Source: Apostichopus japonicus
Taxonomy: Eukaryota > Echinodermata > Holothuroidea > Aspidochirotida > Stichopodidae
Reading direction: 5' to 3'
DNA length: 64,000 bases
Assembly (NCBI RefSeq): GCF_037975245.1
Contig: NC_092573.1
Location: forward strand, 7,800,501 to 7,864,500
In this document: piece after piece, positions 1 to 13,050 of the stretch
Position numbering within the stretch: the stretch's first letter is position 1
How the letters are laid out: each line of letters begins with the position of its first letter
Notes under the pieces: generated by a model
Databases searched by the model: none
What the model was told of the DNA's origin: nothing
Seen by the model: the letters and a program-made list of their open reading frames with translations, nothing else
Made by a program: the position numbers and the translations under genes

Positions 1-99
1 ATTAATTCTCAACTCACCGGCCTCAGCAAAGACTTGGGACTTCCAAAACATCTACGAGTTCCAAAAATATATGTAATCCGTTCTTTATTTGTTCCTTAA
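1..99 (+). pseudogene. C-terminal tail of a Penelope-like GIY-YIG endonuclease ORF (copy 1)
   Basis: An open frame of 32 codons runs from the window edge to a TAA at 97-99. It reads INSQLTGLSKDLGLPKHLR and onward. The same continuation follows the GIY-YIG repeat units at 47880-47930, where the upstream frame has the typical NYVGET motif, so this is the last part of a GIY-YIG endonuclease of Penelope-like type. The rest of the element lies left of the window. It marks the left part of duplicated copy 1. Confidence 0.5.
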
Positions 100-439
100 C
101 CCGCTTCCTATATAGTAATGGTTTATTGGTATTAATTCCATCACTGCCGCTCGTACTTATCATACTTTCATTGTGTTTTTCAATTTGTAGTTTCACGGTA
201 GATACTGTCTTGTTCGTATCGCAATCTATAACATGTTGCTTTCTTATGTTATTCGGGGAAAAAATGTTGCACAACAACACATTGTTTCGAACCGCAACTG
301 TTATCAATTATTCTTGATTGCAATTCGGTGAACTTCAAGAACTGTATATAGTATTGTTGGTGTAAAATTGATAACAATAAACTCATTAAAAGAACATCGA
401 AACGATTATAAAGCATTTGCCACGACAAAGAAAATAGAG
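100..439. other. non-coding 3' flank of Penelope-like remnant
   Basis: No gene is recognised. The stretch is matched almost base for base by 50070-50420 in the second copy. Short open frames here occur on both strands and look incidental. Confidence 0.5.
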
Positions 440-1440
440 GAAGAAAAAAAAACCCACTCATGTTACTTCAGAAGCTTCGCAAGAAATTCAGGAAATTGTG
501 TAAGACGTCTGTAGGAGTGACAAACGATGCTCAGTAAATCTAGTAGAAGAATTAATTTATTTTAACCATAATGAGATGGACGAACGTTTAGGATGTTTCA
601 TCTTCCCGTTGTGTATAGTTATTCCAATAAACTACTGTCACTTTCGTTATTGCAAATGGTAGAGCCATCGGAATACTGGATTTTATTTGTAGAAGAATAT
701 AACCTACCGAAAGAAAATAGAGGAAGAAGAAAGAAAACAAAAACACTCATGTTATTTCAGAAGCTTCGCAAGAAATTCAGGAAATTGTGTAAGACGTCTG
801 TAAGAGTGACAAACGAGGCTCAGTAAATCTAGTAGAAGAATTAATATTATTTTAACCATAATGAGATGGAAGAACGTTTAGGATGTTCCATCTTCCCGTT
901 GTGTATAGTAAACATTTACCGTTATTGCAATGAACTTCTGTCACTTTCGTTATTGCAAATAGTAGAGCCATCGGAATACTGGATTTTATTTGTAGAAGAA
1001 TATAACCTACCGAAAGAAAATAGAGGAAGAAGAAAGAAAACAAAAACACTCATGTTATTTCAGAAGCTTCGCAAGAAATTCAGGAAATTGTGTAAGACGT
1101 CTGTAAGAGTGACAAACGAGGCTCAGTAAATCTAGTAGAAGAATTAATATTATTTTAACCATAATGAGATGGAAGAACGTTTAGGATGTTCCATCTTCCC
1201 GTTGTGTATAGTAAACATTTACCGTTATTGCAATGAACTTCTGTCACTTTCGTTATTGCAAATGGTAGAGCCATCGGAATACTGGATTTTATTTGTAGAA
1301 GAATATAACCTACCGAAAGAAAATAGAGGAAGAAGAAAGAAAACAAAAACACTCATGTTATTTCAGAAGCTTCGCAAGAAATTCAGAAAAATTGTGAAAG
1401 ACGTCTGTAGGAGTGACAAACAAGGTACAGTAAATCTAGT
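440..1440. repeat. tandem repeat, about 303-bp period, 3 to 4 units
   Basis: The string ATGAGATGGA starts at 571, 861 and 1164, giving spacings of 290 and 303 bp, with a partial unit before the first. Units two and three are nearly identical; the first lacks about 13 bp. Each contains the same AAGCTTCGCAAGAAATTCAG block, and short open frames of 87-91 codons recur only because the unit recurs. Copy 2 has a single main unit at about 50440-50860, plus a related unit at 52385-52560 on the far side of the LINE. That suggests the LINE inserted into the array. Confidence 0.8.
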
Positions 1441-1460
1441 ATAAAGCATTAATATTATTT

Positions 1461-3640
1461 TAATAATAATAATAATAATAAATTACATTAATATAGCGCC
1501 TAATGCAGCGTGTCAAAGCGCTTTACAAAGTATGAAAAAACAAAGGAAACCAAGGAAAAAAGGGAACTAGGAATCAAACAGAAATGTTTTAAGTTGTTTC
1601 TTGAAAATTCTAAGATAGGGAGAGTCACGAATGTGAAATGGGAGTTCGTTCCAAATTGAAGGCGCAGCGACAGAAAAGGCACGGTCGCCATAACGTGTGC
1701 GGGTACGTGGACCAGGAGTTAATTGCAAATGCGCATGATAGGAAGAGCGAAGCTAGCGAAACTGTAGTTGACCGCGCAAAGGAATAAGTAGGTCAGTGAT
1801 ATACTTAGGGGCAAGGCCGTTGATCGCTTTGTAGGTGTGAGGTAGTAGTTTTAACTGGATGCGATGAGAGACGGGAAGACATTGCAATGAACGGAGTACT
1901 TGGGTGATGTGATGAAACTTTTTAGTGAGTGAGACTAGGCGCACAGCAGCGTTCTGAATTCTCTGAAGGGGAGCTATATGAGAAAGTGGCAAATTCACAT
2001 ACAAACTGTTGCAGTAATCCAGATAGGAGGAAACAAAAGCGTGAACCAGTCGTTCAGTTGAGCCTTGATTTAGATACCTCCCGAGTTTACCAATTTTGTA
2101 AATACTATACGCAGCTGAACCAAAAGTGTTCTGAATATGTTTTCGCACTCGAGTTTATCGTCAAGCAAGACACCAAGATCACGTGTATTTTCGGAAGGAG
2201 TTATCACATTTTTACCAACACTGACGTCAGGTAGGTTACTCTTATCTCTAAACTGGGAGGTGACGTGGATGACTTTGGTCTTTGAATCGTTAATGAGTAA
2301 ACTGTTGCAAGTGGACCATTGCTTGATGTCAGCGATACATTTGGAGAGACTGGTTTAGACTTGTATCATGATCATTTTGTTTCATGATAATGTAAAGTTG
2401 CGTATCGCCAGCATACATAACGTGTTGAACACCCTTATGTGAATCGAAATGATGACTTAAAGGACCAATATACAAAATGAATTCAAGTGGTCCAAGGACA
2501 GATCCTTGTGGAACCCCCCAAGGTATTAGGTAAGGAGACGAAAGAGAATCTTTTACGACGATAGTTTGCTTTCGGTCTTCAAGATAGGACTCAAGCATCT
2601 TTATAGCCGATCCAGTAATACCGTAGCTTTGCTACAAACTTTTAATGACGATTTGCTGGTCAATTATGTCAAAAGCTGACGAGAAGTTAAGGAAGACGAC
2701 GACGACAGCCTCAAGACCTTTATTAATAGCAATGAGCATATCGTTGTAGATTTTGATGAGAGCAGTCTCAGTAGAGTGGAAACTACGATATGCCGATTGC
2801 ATCATAGAGAAAAGCCCACAGTCGTGTAAATAAATACGCAATTGCGCAGTAGCAATTTTCTCTAAAACCTTCCCGAGAAACATTAGTTTGGCAATGGGTC
2901 TGTAATTATCTACAGTGTAAGTCATTATGATTTAAATTCGATTTCTTTAATAGTGGTAAAACATGGGCCACTTTTAAAGGTTCTTGAAATGAACCCGAAG
3001 AGAGAGAAATATGTATAATGTGAGTAATGTACGGGTGAAGAACGTCAGTACAAGGTTTCACCAGTGAGGTAGGTATATGGGTCCAGTTTGCCGGATTTTG
3101 AAGGACACTCCATGATAGTCTTGCGTATTTGACTCTCAGTGACAAGTTCCAAGGAGGTGAATTCACTTTTGCAATCAGCACCCACGTCGGGGAGAACAAC
3201 TAGACTTGAGTTTTCAAGACTGGTGGTGACTGTGTTGACTTTGTTGAAAAAGAAGGCAGCAAAATCGTTAGCGCATGCCCCATTGGACTCGTGGTTTGGA
3301 AGGACTGGATCAGACTTGACAGTGGACAGCCTTCGTACGAAATGGAAGAGGTTCTTGTTATCGCAAGTAGTGATTTCTGCTGTTAGATATTCTGAGTTTG
3401 CTTCCCCAATTAAGTGGTAATAGATACAACATTGCTCACTATACAACTGTCTGTGGACCTCTAACCCTGTTTTAATCCAAGTGCGCTCAGAACGTCGTCG
3501 CCTCCGCTTAGATTCCCTAATGTCTTCTGTATACCAAGGAGAATTTGGTCTCAGCGAAACACATGAGGTCTTGACGGGGGGTGATTGTCTATCAGTTGGC
3601 GGTGAGAGGATTCATATTGCACAATTGCATCAGATGGATT
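1461..3640 (-). mobile_element. degenerate CR1/L2-like LINE (reverse transcriptase), 5'-truncated, copy 1
   Basis: On the minus strand the pieces of one reverse transcriptase read in order. A PWYTEDIRESKRRRRRSE stretch near 3500 is typical of the linker before RT in CR1/L2 elements. NYRPIAKLMFLGKVLEKIA lies near 2900, LNFSSAFD near 2690, GVPQGSVLGP near 2510 and a catalytic box read as YAGD (not YADD) near 2415. The C-terminal DYCNSLYVNLP and RIQNAA region lies near 1950-2030. The 3' end is a (TAA)n tail at 1461-1481, preceded by the GCGCTATAT stem usual for such tails. Stops and frameshifts break the ORF at several points, and the YADD to YAGD change removes a catalytic Asp, so it is dead. 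It is present in both duplicated copies. Confidence 0.8.
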
Positions 3641-3907
3641 CGATAAAACAACAAATACATATTCCATCTTTTTCTATAGTTTGCCCTGATAAAAATCCCC
3701 TCGTATTCTGCATCAGTCATTAATTTAAATTTTAAAAAAGACGTTTATATGGAGTATATTGAGACTACGAGGCTAATCGATGGCAGGCTAAACACCACGT
3801 AACGTTTACGGGGTGCTTGAAATTTACCAATTTTTATGGCGAAAGGAGCATTTATCTGCACAGGATTGTATTCAGTAACTTATTTATTGTATAATACATC
3901 CAATATC

Positions 3908-4709
3908 ATGTCTCAATGAAAAAGTAGAAGAGGCAAACCATCAAAATCAGCCACAACATCTTTACCCAAAGGCGCACGTGCTTTGACTGAGCGTGTTGGC
4001 CTATTGCGCTACATATCTGAGGAGCCCAAGGTTGACGAGGATTTAAGTGATATAGATGTAGAAGGAGGTTAGAAGACTTCATTAGAGGAGTTCCAACAAA
4101 CTGTGGCAGATGCCATGAAAACTATATAAGCCTCGATCTCGAACCTGGATAAAGACTTGCGCAAATCTGTGGAATTTCAGGCAGAACGTATAAACAAATT
4201 AGAATTAAAGATGGCGGCAAAAGAAAAGGAATACGAGGATCTTTCCCGTAAAATCACTCGCTTGGAGCAGACAATATAATCCACCAACACCGAAGTTAAT
4301 AAACAGGAGAGGATGGCAAGAAGGAACGACTTTCGTATTGTGGAGATTCCTTCAACAGAAGCGGGGGTATGTGAATACATAGTCAAAACAACAGTACTTC
4401 CTTTGTTTACGGACATTCCAGAGATATTGATCGAGCGGTGTCATAGAGACGGACGAAGCAATGAGGAGATATCGCCACACATTCTAGTCCGGTGCCTTTC
4501 AAATAGAGACAAGATCGCTATCATGAAAGCCAGACGAACGACCCTAGCAGACCGGTAATTTTTTCATCGTCGATGATCTAACAAAAATCGATCTGACTGG
4601 AAAGAAGATTTGGGCGCCTGAAGTCAGCGATCTGTACAAGCAAGGTACCAAACTTAGTTTTATCGGAGGAAAATGGAGAGAAGCTTCGGGAAAGTCATAC
4701 CAGTTCTGA
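3908..4709 (+). pseudogene. ORF1 of Tx1/L1-like LINE, broken (copy 1)
   Basis: This is an L1-type ORF1 (RNA-binding chaperone of the retrotransposon RNP). From the ATG at 3908 the frame gives a basic, Ser-rich N-terminus, an acidic stretch (DEDLSDIDVEGG), a heptad-rich coiled coil around 4150-4270, and then the RRM-like core RRNDFRIVEIPSTE followed by PHILVRCLSNRDKIAIMKAR. The C-terminal part FIVDDLTKIDLTGKK ends at a TGA at 4707. In-frame stops lie at codon 4, after VEGG and in the coiled coil, and there is a frameshift near 4557. The frameshift and the coiled-coil stop are shared with the second copy, so they predate the duplication; the codon-4 stop is not. Confidence 0.75.
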
Positions 4710-5123
4710 GAACTTTTGATTGTTTCTTCTTAATTTGGACAACTGGATCAATTTCGCTAATTTAAAAATGAGTTAAAGGTCCTGTAAATATGTACTACCA
4801 TACTAGTTATTCTCCTTTTATTATTGACAAAAAACTCCGCTAAGCAGTAGAGGGTGTTATTGTTTTTTAAGCTCTTCGTACAGGTTCCATATGAACCGTA
4901 TCAGTTGGATGGACGTTCACCCATTTGGGGTTTACGTCCTGGCCAATTGTATAGATATTTTCTTTTTTGTTTTGTCTACTCGTATTTTATTTTCTCTCTT
5001 CTGTCTCTTCTCTACGCCATCAGTTATAACATTTGATTAAATAAGGTATTTGAAAAAGCATATTTTATTCAAATTTTATACGCTTTTAGTCAAGCAAGCA
5101 GCTTATACAATTTTTATTTCTAA

Positions 5124-8100
5124 ATGTCTGACTTGAAAATTTGTTCCTATTTAGTTCGTGGAATTCGGCAGTTTAAGAAAAGGCGTAAGATTTTTTTGCA
5201 TATATGCGAATTGATGAAAGACATATTTATTTATTACAAGAAACTCATAGTACCCCCAGTGACGAATCTTATTGGCAATATGAATGGGGAGGTCGTATAA
5301 TTGTTAAGTCATGGGTCATCTTGTAGCAAAACTGGGTGTTTGTATTCTTTTTAACCCGTCTTTAGACGTGACCATAATTCAGTGTTTGCCGTCGACTAAT
5401 GGTAGATTTGTTATAGCCGAGGTAAACATTTTTGAAAAAATAATTGTTTGCATCTATGGCCCTAACTTAGACAGTGCTGATTTCTTTCAGGAATTATTAC
5501 AAATATTGTGTAATAACTCGAGCGATTCTATTATCATGGGCGGTGATTTCAATTTCGTTCTCAACTTAAATCTAGATAAACAAGGTGGGAACTTACGTAC
5601 TAACTTTAATGCTAGATCAAAATGTTTAGAAATCATGTCAACTTTAGATTTAATAGACATCTGGAGAAACAGGAATCCATTTCAAAAGGATTTTACTTGG
5701 AGATCAAATATCTCTCCAGACATTTGTTGCCGTTTAGACATTTTTCTTATCTCGCGCAAACTGGGGTCATTGGTTACTCGTTGTTTTTTTCTCCCAGTTT
5801 GCAGTCTGATCATTTTATAGTTAATTTAAATTTATTACACTCAACTCATCACTAATACCATTTTTTCTACTGCTATAATATGCCAGCCTCAGAATTCCTC
5901 GGCCACTTGGGAGATTGTGAAATATAAAATTCGTAATGTTTCTCTAAGGTATGGTAAAGTTAAGCGCAGAAAGAAAGAAGTAGAAATAATTAAACACATT
6001 TAAGAGTTAGAGAAAGAATATCATTTTACGCTCTCCTCAGATACACTTAACAAGCTAACTGTCGAAAGAAATAAACTCGAGAAATGCTTTGATTATAAAT
6101 TACATGGTATTATTGTCCGTTCTAGAGCTAGATGGGTGGGACAAGGTGGAAAAAATACAAGCTACTTTTTAAGTCTTGAAAGACGTAACAAATCCTCTAA
6201 TGTTATTCGTAAGTTAAAAGATCGGTGTGGTACCGATATTACTGATACCACCTTAATTCTTCGAGAACTCTTCTATTTTATAAGGATTTGTATACGAGCC
6301 AGGATAACGACAATTTTCTCTTTTGCAAAATTTCAAAATTGTTCATTGCTTAACTGTTGATGAAGCCAAACTTTGTGATGGTCCATTTACAGAGGATGAG
6401 TATAGACCTGCTCTTTTTTCAATATGTAATGGAAAAAGCCCAGGGAGTGATGGCCTTTCAGTTGAGTTTTATAATCATTTTGGCCAAATATTAGTAACGT
6501 GATCACTGATTCCCCCAAGTTTGCTTTTCAGCAATCTGCTCTCTCCATGGAGCAATCATTTAGTTTGATAACGCTTATTCCGAAACCAGGTAAAGTTCAT
6601 ACTTTGGTCAAAAATGTTCGTCCAATCTTATTAGTAAATATAGATTACAAATTTTGTTCCAAGGTGTTAGCAACGAGAATAAAAAGTACTTAACTTGATC
6701 ATCGGCTCCAGTCAAACAGGCTATATTAAAGGTCGTTTTATTGGAGAACATATTCGCTGTATTTTGGACACCATGGACTCTCGTAGGAAAAATTCGATCC
6801 CTGGATTTTTAAATTTATTGATATTGAGAAGCCTTTTGATAGGTTGAATTGTGACTATATTTTGCACTGCTTAAATTTATTCAAGTTTAATAATAACTTT
6901 TGTCAGTGGGTTCGTACCCTCTACGCATGTTCTGCTGCTATGGTTTGCAATAATGGTTTTGCATCTCATTATTTTGACATTACTAGAGGTATTAGACAAG
7001 CGTGTACCTTAAGTCCTTATATTTTTATAATTTGTGTGGAACTGTTGGCTATGAAAATTGATGCTAATGAGACTATTAATGGTATTTCTGTTCATAATGA
7101 GGAGCTTAAAATTCTTCAGTACGCAGACGACACAGTTTTGTTTTTAGATGGACCTTATAATTCATTAAAGGATACTGTTTTAGTTTTGAAGCATTTTGAA
7201 TTGGCCTCACGACTTAAATTTAAATTTGACAAGTCCAATATTTTCTCTCTTGGTCCTTTCATTGGTCTTAAACCAAATTTGATTGATTTGTATTCGTTCA
7301 AGTGGACTGATAGCCAAGTTACTGCTTTAGGAATCGTTGTGAGGAATGACCGTGTCAGCCTTTTCAGGCTGATTTTTATGCCCAAATTATCTCGGCTAAA
7401 GAGTATTTTGAATTTGTGGTTATGTCGTGATTTAACCTCAATGGGTAAAATTATTCTGGTTAAAATCTTTGGTATTTCCCAGTTTGTATACTTATTTCAA
7501 TGCTTGCCAAATCCTCCGGATTGGTTTATCGAGCAAATGGATACTATTTTATCCAAATTTATCTGGCGTGAGACACCAGACAAGATTAAACGTAATACCC
7601 TGATTAGCTATATCCCAGAAGGTGGGCTGAATGCAACTCATATTCAAAGTTTCATACACGGTTTGAAATGTTCCTTATACTAGCAATAACACTGCTTTTT
7701 GGAAGTTGTACTTTAATTCTTACCTTAAGGATTACGGGGCCCATTTGGTATTTGATTGTAATTATAAGGCAGTTGATATGCACACAAATAATGTATTTAT
7801 CAACGATATTTTACACGGTTGGACTCTCTATGCTTCTAAAGATGTCATTAAATAATTTGAAAGTCAAGTGATATGGAATAATTACTACATAAAGGTGAAT
7901 AATCGTATTATTTTTTATAAAGCATTGTATAACAATGCTTCATTTATGAGTAGCTTATTCAAAGGGTAATCACTCGTCCTAAGTCTATTGTTAAATGGAA
8001 TGATAACTTTGATTTAAATGAGAGTCACTGGATGTAATCTTTCAAATTCCGTTTAAGTCTTCAAGGGAAACAAAGATAAAGTATTTCCAGTATCGCTTTC

Positions 8101-8449
8101 TTCACCATATTTTGGGAACAAATTATTGATTATTTTAATAAAAATGACAGATAACCCTCGTTGTAATATCTGCGGAGTTAATGATGAAACAATAGAACAT
8201 CTTTTTGGGAATGTAATATTAGTGCTAGCTTTAATTTTAGACGTTGATCCAAATTTTTTCAATAGACAGTTTTTTTTTCTCCAAAAAAGATGTTTTCTTT
8301 GGATATCAACTGTTATCAAAACATCCATTGAACTTCTCAATATTTTTTATATCAAATATTACACATTTCAGAAGAAAGTTAACAATGATTCGTTAATTAT
8401 AAAGGAATTTTTGTATAAGTTCAAATTTCAACTACAAGTGGAACATTAA
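5124..8449 (+). pseudogene. ORF2 (AP endonuclease and reverse transcriptase) of Tx1/L1-like LINE, broken (copy 1)
   Basis: ORF2 of an L1/Tx1-type non-LTR retrotransposon. The N-terminal AP-endonuclease is recognisable: LVRGIRQFKKRRKI at about 5150, FNPSLDVTIIQCLPS at about 5350, IYGPNLDSADFF at about 5455, and the MGGDFNFVLN motif at 5537. The reverse transcriptase follows, with GKSPGSDGLSVEFY near 6430, RQACTLSPYIFIICVE near 6995 and the catalytic ILQYADDTVLFLDG near 7110. A C-terminal IEHLFGNV region lies near 8190. The longest open piece is 279 codons (6844-7683). Several frameshifts make the whole inactive. It lies about 400 bp downstream of ORF1. Confidence 0.85.
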
Positions 8450-8790
8450 TTACATAAGAACAAATTACGTGGGCCGTTTCCGTTCCAGACCTTAAAGGCC
8501 ACTTTTAGTACGTACCCATTTTTATTTGAAGAATAGTGTTTGCTGTTATGCCATTACTGTTATGTTTATATGTATAAAGGTTTTAATGCAGAATGTTTGA
8601 AAAAAATAAATGTTGAACAAAAAAAAACTGAACAATAAATGATGGCTCAAAAAATGATAATAATAAATAAATAAATACAATTTAAAAATGATGTAGAAAA
8701 AGATATTAATAACCTCCAAATAAATAACTTTCAAAGCACCTCATTTGAAAAAAATTGATACAATATCTCAAATCCTCTCAAAAATTATAT
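8450..8790. other. A/T-rich LINE 3' end and junction
   Basis: This is the 3' UTR of the Tx1-like LINE, followed by an A-rich, ATAA-rich stretch (8600-8760). Homology with copy 2 stops at about 8551, at ATTACTGT. Confidence 0.5.
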
Positions 8791-8799
8791 TGGATAACT

Positions 8800-10688
8800 A
8801 TAATAAAAATTGCCCCCCTAAAAGTAAGCGTTAATAATAACAGGTCTTACAAATGAAATCTTTAATTAAATCAAGGCCAGGAGAAAACTGAGAAGGGAAT
8901 TTCAACAAACTAGTACTTTTTACTTAAGACTAAAATAAACAGAATCAAACCATGAAATGAACAACAAAATTAAAATCCAAAGTAAATATCCCATTGAAAA
9001 AGAGTATAATAACATTTCAAAAGAAAAAGACCAAAACAAGTTTGGTAAAAATTTAATGCCATCTTTAAACCAACAGAAAACCCAAACCTAGGAATCAGCA
9101 CTAATTATTTAATTGATAAAAAGTGGAACAAAATTCAAAACCTCAAAAAACAATTGAACTCTTCGCAACTACCATTAAAAATATCTTTACTGTCCCGACT
9201 GACCCAGTTTCAATAACCGCTTTAAAGAAGAAATAGACAACTTTGTCCAAAGAAATGCTAATAACCTTCTCCCATACCTCAATGGTACTTTACATAACCA
9301 TAACCCCCTTACCAAACCAATTAACCATAACAAATGGAAAAGGGCAATGAACAAATCAAAATATCTTCCTCCCGTGGGAAAGATGGGGTAATGTTCATAC
9401 TTCATAATGCTACAAACTTGCCCAGATAACTTTATAAAGCTAAATATACATCTCTTTAACGAGACACTTAGAACAGGCTATATTCCAAAGCCATGCAAAC
9501 ATGCGCTTGCAATACTTATAGTTAAACCAAACAAAACCATAGCTAACCCAGAAAACTACAGACCTATAAGCCTACTTTCAGCAATAGGAAAAATTTTCGA
9601 AAAAATAATGGACAAAAGAATAAGAACCCACCTAGGAAGCAATAACTTCTCTAATACCTCTCAATCCGGATTCAGAACAAATAAATCTACAATAAACCCC
9701 ATTGTTAGATTAACTGGAGGAATCAAAATATGTCTTCCTTAAAGCACAAAAGGCATTCGATAAAACCTGGCATAATGGTCTCAAATACAAATTATTAAAA
9801 TTCATCCTCCCAGTAAATATCACCAGGCTCCTTTGTGCTTTCGGTTTATGCAAATTAAGTACAATTCCATCCATTCCGATCCTTTCATTCTTGAAGCTGG
9901 CACTCCCCAAGGCTCAGTATTTAGTCCTCTTGTATACTCTTTGTATATAAACGACCTACCAACCAATAACGTCAGTAATACAAAAATGAGCCAATTCGCC
10001 GACGATATAGCCATGTGGAACACATGTAACACAGTCACAAATGCATTAAATTATTTACCAAACTCAGGCTATATAATAGAAGAGTGGTGTTACCAGTGGC
10101 GAATAGAAATAAACCCAATCAAGAGTAAATTCATAATATTCGAATACCCGTTTAGTAGTTATAAAATAAAAACCAAGACAATCAACCAATTTAATAATAC
10201 AATAAATAATAGAAAAGAAACTAAAATATAAAACTCATATAAATAAAGTTACGGGGATAGCATGGAGAACCCTTAAGTCTCTACGAACATTAAGTAATAC
10301 AAACATATTAAGAGCCGAGACTCTCCTCAAAATCTATCATTCCAACATCAAACCTATTCTTCTGTATGTTAGTTTCGCCTTTATTAGATCTCCGAACTTT
10401 AATAAATTGAATAGCATCCAAACTCTGCCTACCATATCTGCCTCAAAACCCCAAGATATACACCAATAAACAACTATATGAAATTGGCAAACATCCAGCA
10501 TTGATATAACTATCAAAAAAATTAACACCAAACATCTCAACAATAACTTAATACATGACCCTCTAATAACAAATCTACGCCTTGATTATATAATATCAAC
10601 TACCCACCCAAAGCTTAAATCAACCAGAATCATGGTGGCCCCTAAGACCTATAACAAACTAGGAACTCGGTGGCTAGAGTGCTTGTGA
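8800..10688 (+). mobile_element. jockey-like LINE fragment, copy-1-specific
   Basis: A second, unrelated non-LTR retrotransposon on the plus strand. The linker RRKLRREFQQT lies near 8885. The RT blocks NPENYRPISLLSAIGKIFEK (about 9547), QSGFRTNKST (about 9663), KAQKAFDKTWHNGL (about 9742), AGTPQGSVFSPLVYSLYIND (about 9898) and the catalytic SQFADDIAMW (about 9988) follow in order. The C-terminal MVAPKTYNKLGTRWLE ends at a TGA near 10686. FADD and the spacing of blocks fit the jockey group. A frameshift at about 9740 and others break it. The matching place in copy 2 (about 57806) lacks the whole 2.6-kb segment that contains it. Confidence 0.75.
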
Positions 10689-11149
10689 GCTATGCAGCAC
10701 AGTCACCGGGTGGGATATGAATGCTCTTTTCTCCTTAAAAGTTATCCAGTCAGGGCAGGGGCAGCCTTCCAACTCCACTTCCGCCTTCCTACAATTCTCA
10801 TTGTTTTACTTAACTCCCCCCCCCCAAAAAAAAAACACGGCTCGTCTTATACACACACTCTTTCCTTTCTGCTAAGCATTACTTAGGTCCTTATTAAAAT
10901 CGTTGCAAGATACTGATCAAAAAATACATATATCTATTAAAATATATATCTATGTGTATCTATGCATATTGTTGTATAAAAACATTTCCAAATTCTGCAG
11001 GAGCTGGGCTTAGCCCAGTTCGATCAGAGTAATGACTTTACACACTCACTAACGTCAGTCATTTTGTTATATTTTTGATTATTGTCATCTTTAATGAGGG
11101 TAGTCCTGCTCAGTGCAGAAGCAGTGCTTTTTTTTCCAGAGGAGCCTTC
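10689..11149. other. copy-1-specific non-coding sequence
   Basis: No gene or family is recognised. It includes a C-run and A-run at 10816-10836 and an ATATAT-rich patch near 10925. The second copy lacks it. Confidence 0.4.
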
Positions 11150-11608
11150 AAATACAAAAGACATATATAATCATTCAGCCACAGGATCCTGATGATTCCC
11201 TATGGGGAAATGGAAGGATGGTATTTGTGTTTCCGACACCTCCGTCACACACTCGCAGTCACTTGAGGCTATCAGGTGGTTATGAATTGGGCGTTATGCA
11301 TGATTTCATCGTAAATCTTGTTTATTATGCATTCTGTCTCAAATATTACACGAAATAGGAAGTCTAAGAGTTTTTTTTGCCTTCAAATTTTATGTCCAAT
11401 TATTTGTTTTTTTCCATAGCCACACTTTCCCCGCCCCACTTTCCCCTACTTTATCCCGCCCTACTTTCCCCGAACCTCCAGCCTTGATTCTAGCTTGAGA
11501 TTATAGTAAATTGAGGCATATACAATAACATATTAAAAGTCAATACCATCATTATTCGTAGAATATTTAAAAAAACAAACAAATATTAACTAAACTCACT
11601 TGTTGAAT

Positions 11609-11752
11609 ATGGGTTATTATTCTCTGGAAAAACAAAGTCAGGACATACGTAAAGACGTATTCGATGAATTTCAAATAAGAAGAATCTGTTGTCATTGCTA
11701 CAAACCCGGATGTGGTATTAACAGATTTCATGACCCTCGATACATTTCGTGA
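11609..11752 (+). CDS. short Cys-rich open frame, unrecognised
   Basis: An ATG opens a 47-codon frame with a dense Cys/His cluster (RRICCHCYKPGC) after a charged helix-like part (KQSQDIRKDVFDEFQI). The second copy (58275-58457) keeps the frame but reads through the stop for another dozen codons. No family is recognised. It could be a piece of a decayed gene, or chance. Nothing nearby suggests an operon or exon partner. Confidence 0.2.
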   Translation: MGYYSLEKQSQDIRKDVFDEFQIRRICCHCYKPGCGINRFHDPRYIS

Positions 11753-13050
11753 TTTTTTTTTAAAGTTCAAAGAACTTCAGTCATATCCTTGACAATTGTT
11801 CAGATGATTAGTTTTAAAAGAGAGACTTATTCTTCGTCTTCATTTTCTGCAGTGGCTATTAAATTAAACTTGGAAATAAGATTATTCATTTCAATTGACT
11901 ACTAAAGTTTTATGGCTTTTGCAAATGCGTTGATAATTATAATGATAAACTTTTAATAATAAAAAAGTTACCTCGAAAAGAGAGGAGGGGATTGAGGAGG
12001 GGGAGGGGTATTGAGGAGAGGGAGGGGGATTGGGTATATCGAGGCCATGTAAGGATAACTGGATAATCTTTGTTGAGCGTGAAGTATTATAAGACTAATT
12101 CTTTGAAAACCTCATGTGTCACTTTACAAAATGCTGTCACGACAGCAGAAGGGAATTGATTACATCATTAAACCACCGTGAAACACCTTGCATTCAACCC
12201 TAACACCATTACAACATAACACCATGTTAAAAAATTACACCATGTTATACCCTTACAACATAACATCATTACACATTTACACCATTACACCCACAACCTT
12301 GGATATATCTTCCGGCCATTTGTTCAGCATCTCAAAGTTGAAAAAATGCTGCCAAGAGGCTTTTGACCTTTTGCAAACCATGCCAAAACAGGAATAAACT
12401 CAGTGCTGTAGCCATCAGCGAAACCCCCTCGATCCCCAGTCAGTAAACAGGTTTTGGTTTTACAAAATTGTTTTTGCGCCCCCCCCCCAAGCACTGTGAA
12501 CCAGTAGAAACATGATATGGAGCTATATCGCCATATGAGTATAGAGAGCGCTAACCTCAACCATTGTTGTGCTATGACGAAGCATGATACTAAGTATTTA
12601 CTGTTAGTGAGGGGTTGGAAGTCAAACAGCCAATATTTTTATCTAGCTTTTCTTCAGTGCTTGGTCATCGAAAGTGACATGGAGTCTATGGCGGGAGGGG
12701 AGTGGGTGTGGTAGGGGAAAAGCCCGATCGAGCAGTAAGGTTGGCGGGTATGTAAAGCAGAATAATATTGGGGGGAAATAACAAAGGTGTATATTAAATA
12801 AAAGCAATTTATTCCAAATGGAAGCATAAAGCCAGGGCAGCTGACTACATTGTCAGGGCTGCCAAAACCACCCTCCCATTAGTATAACCACGAAAACCCT
12901 CGATGGCTGGGCAGTTCTACGAAAGTAAACTTTACTACAGGAGGTTTATTCACAAGCCTAACAGCCACCGGGTTCCTAAACTGGGGGCCCTCCCAAACTG
13001 GGGCCCCTTCCTTTGCCAGAGCCGAAGCCCCCTCCCAGTTCTTGAAGTTT

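Noticed and set aside
866-1444. Repeated 87-91 codon frames with basic C-termini
   Set aside because: Each is one unit of the 303-bp tandem repeat; open frames also occur on the opposite strand of the same units.
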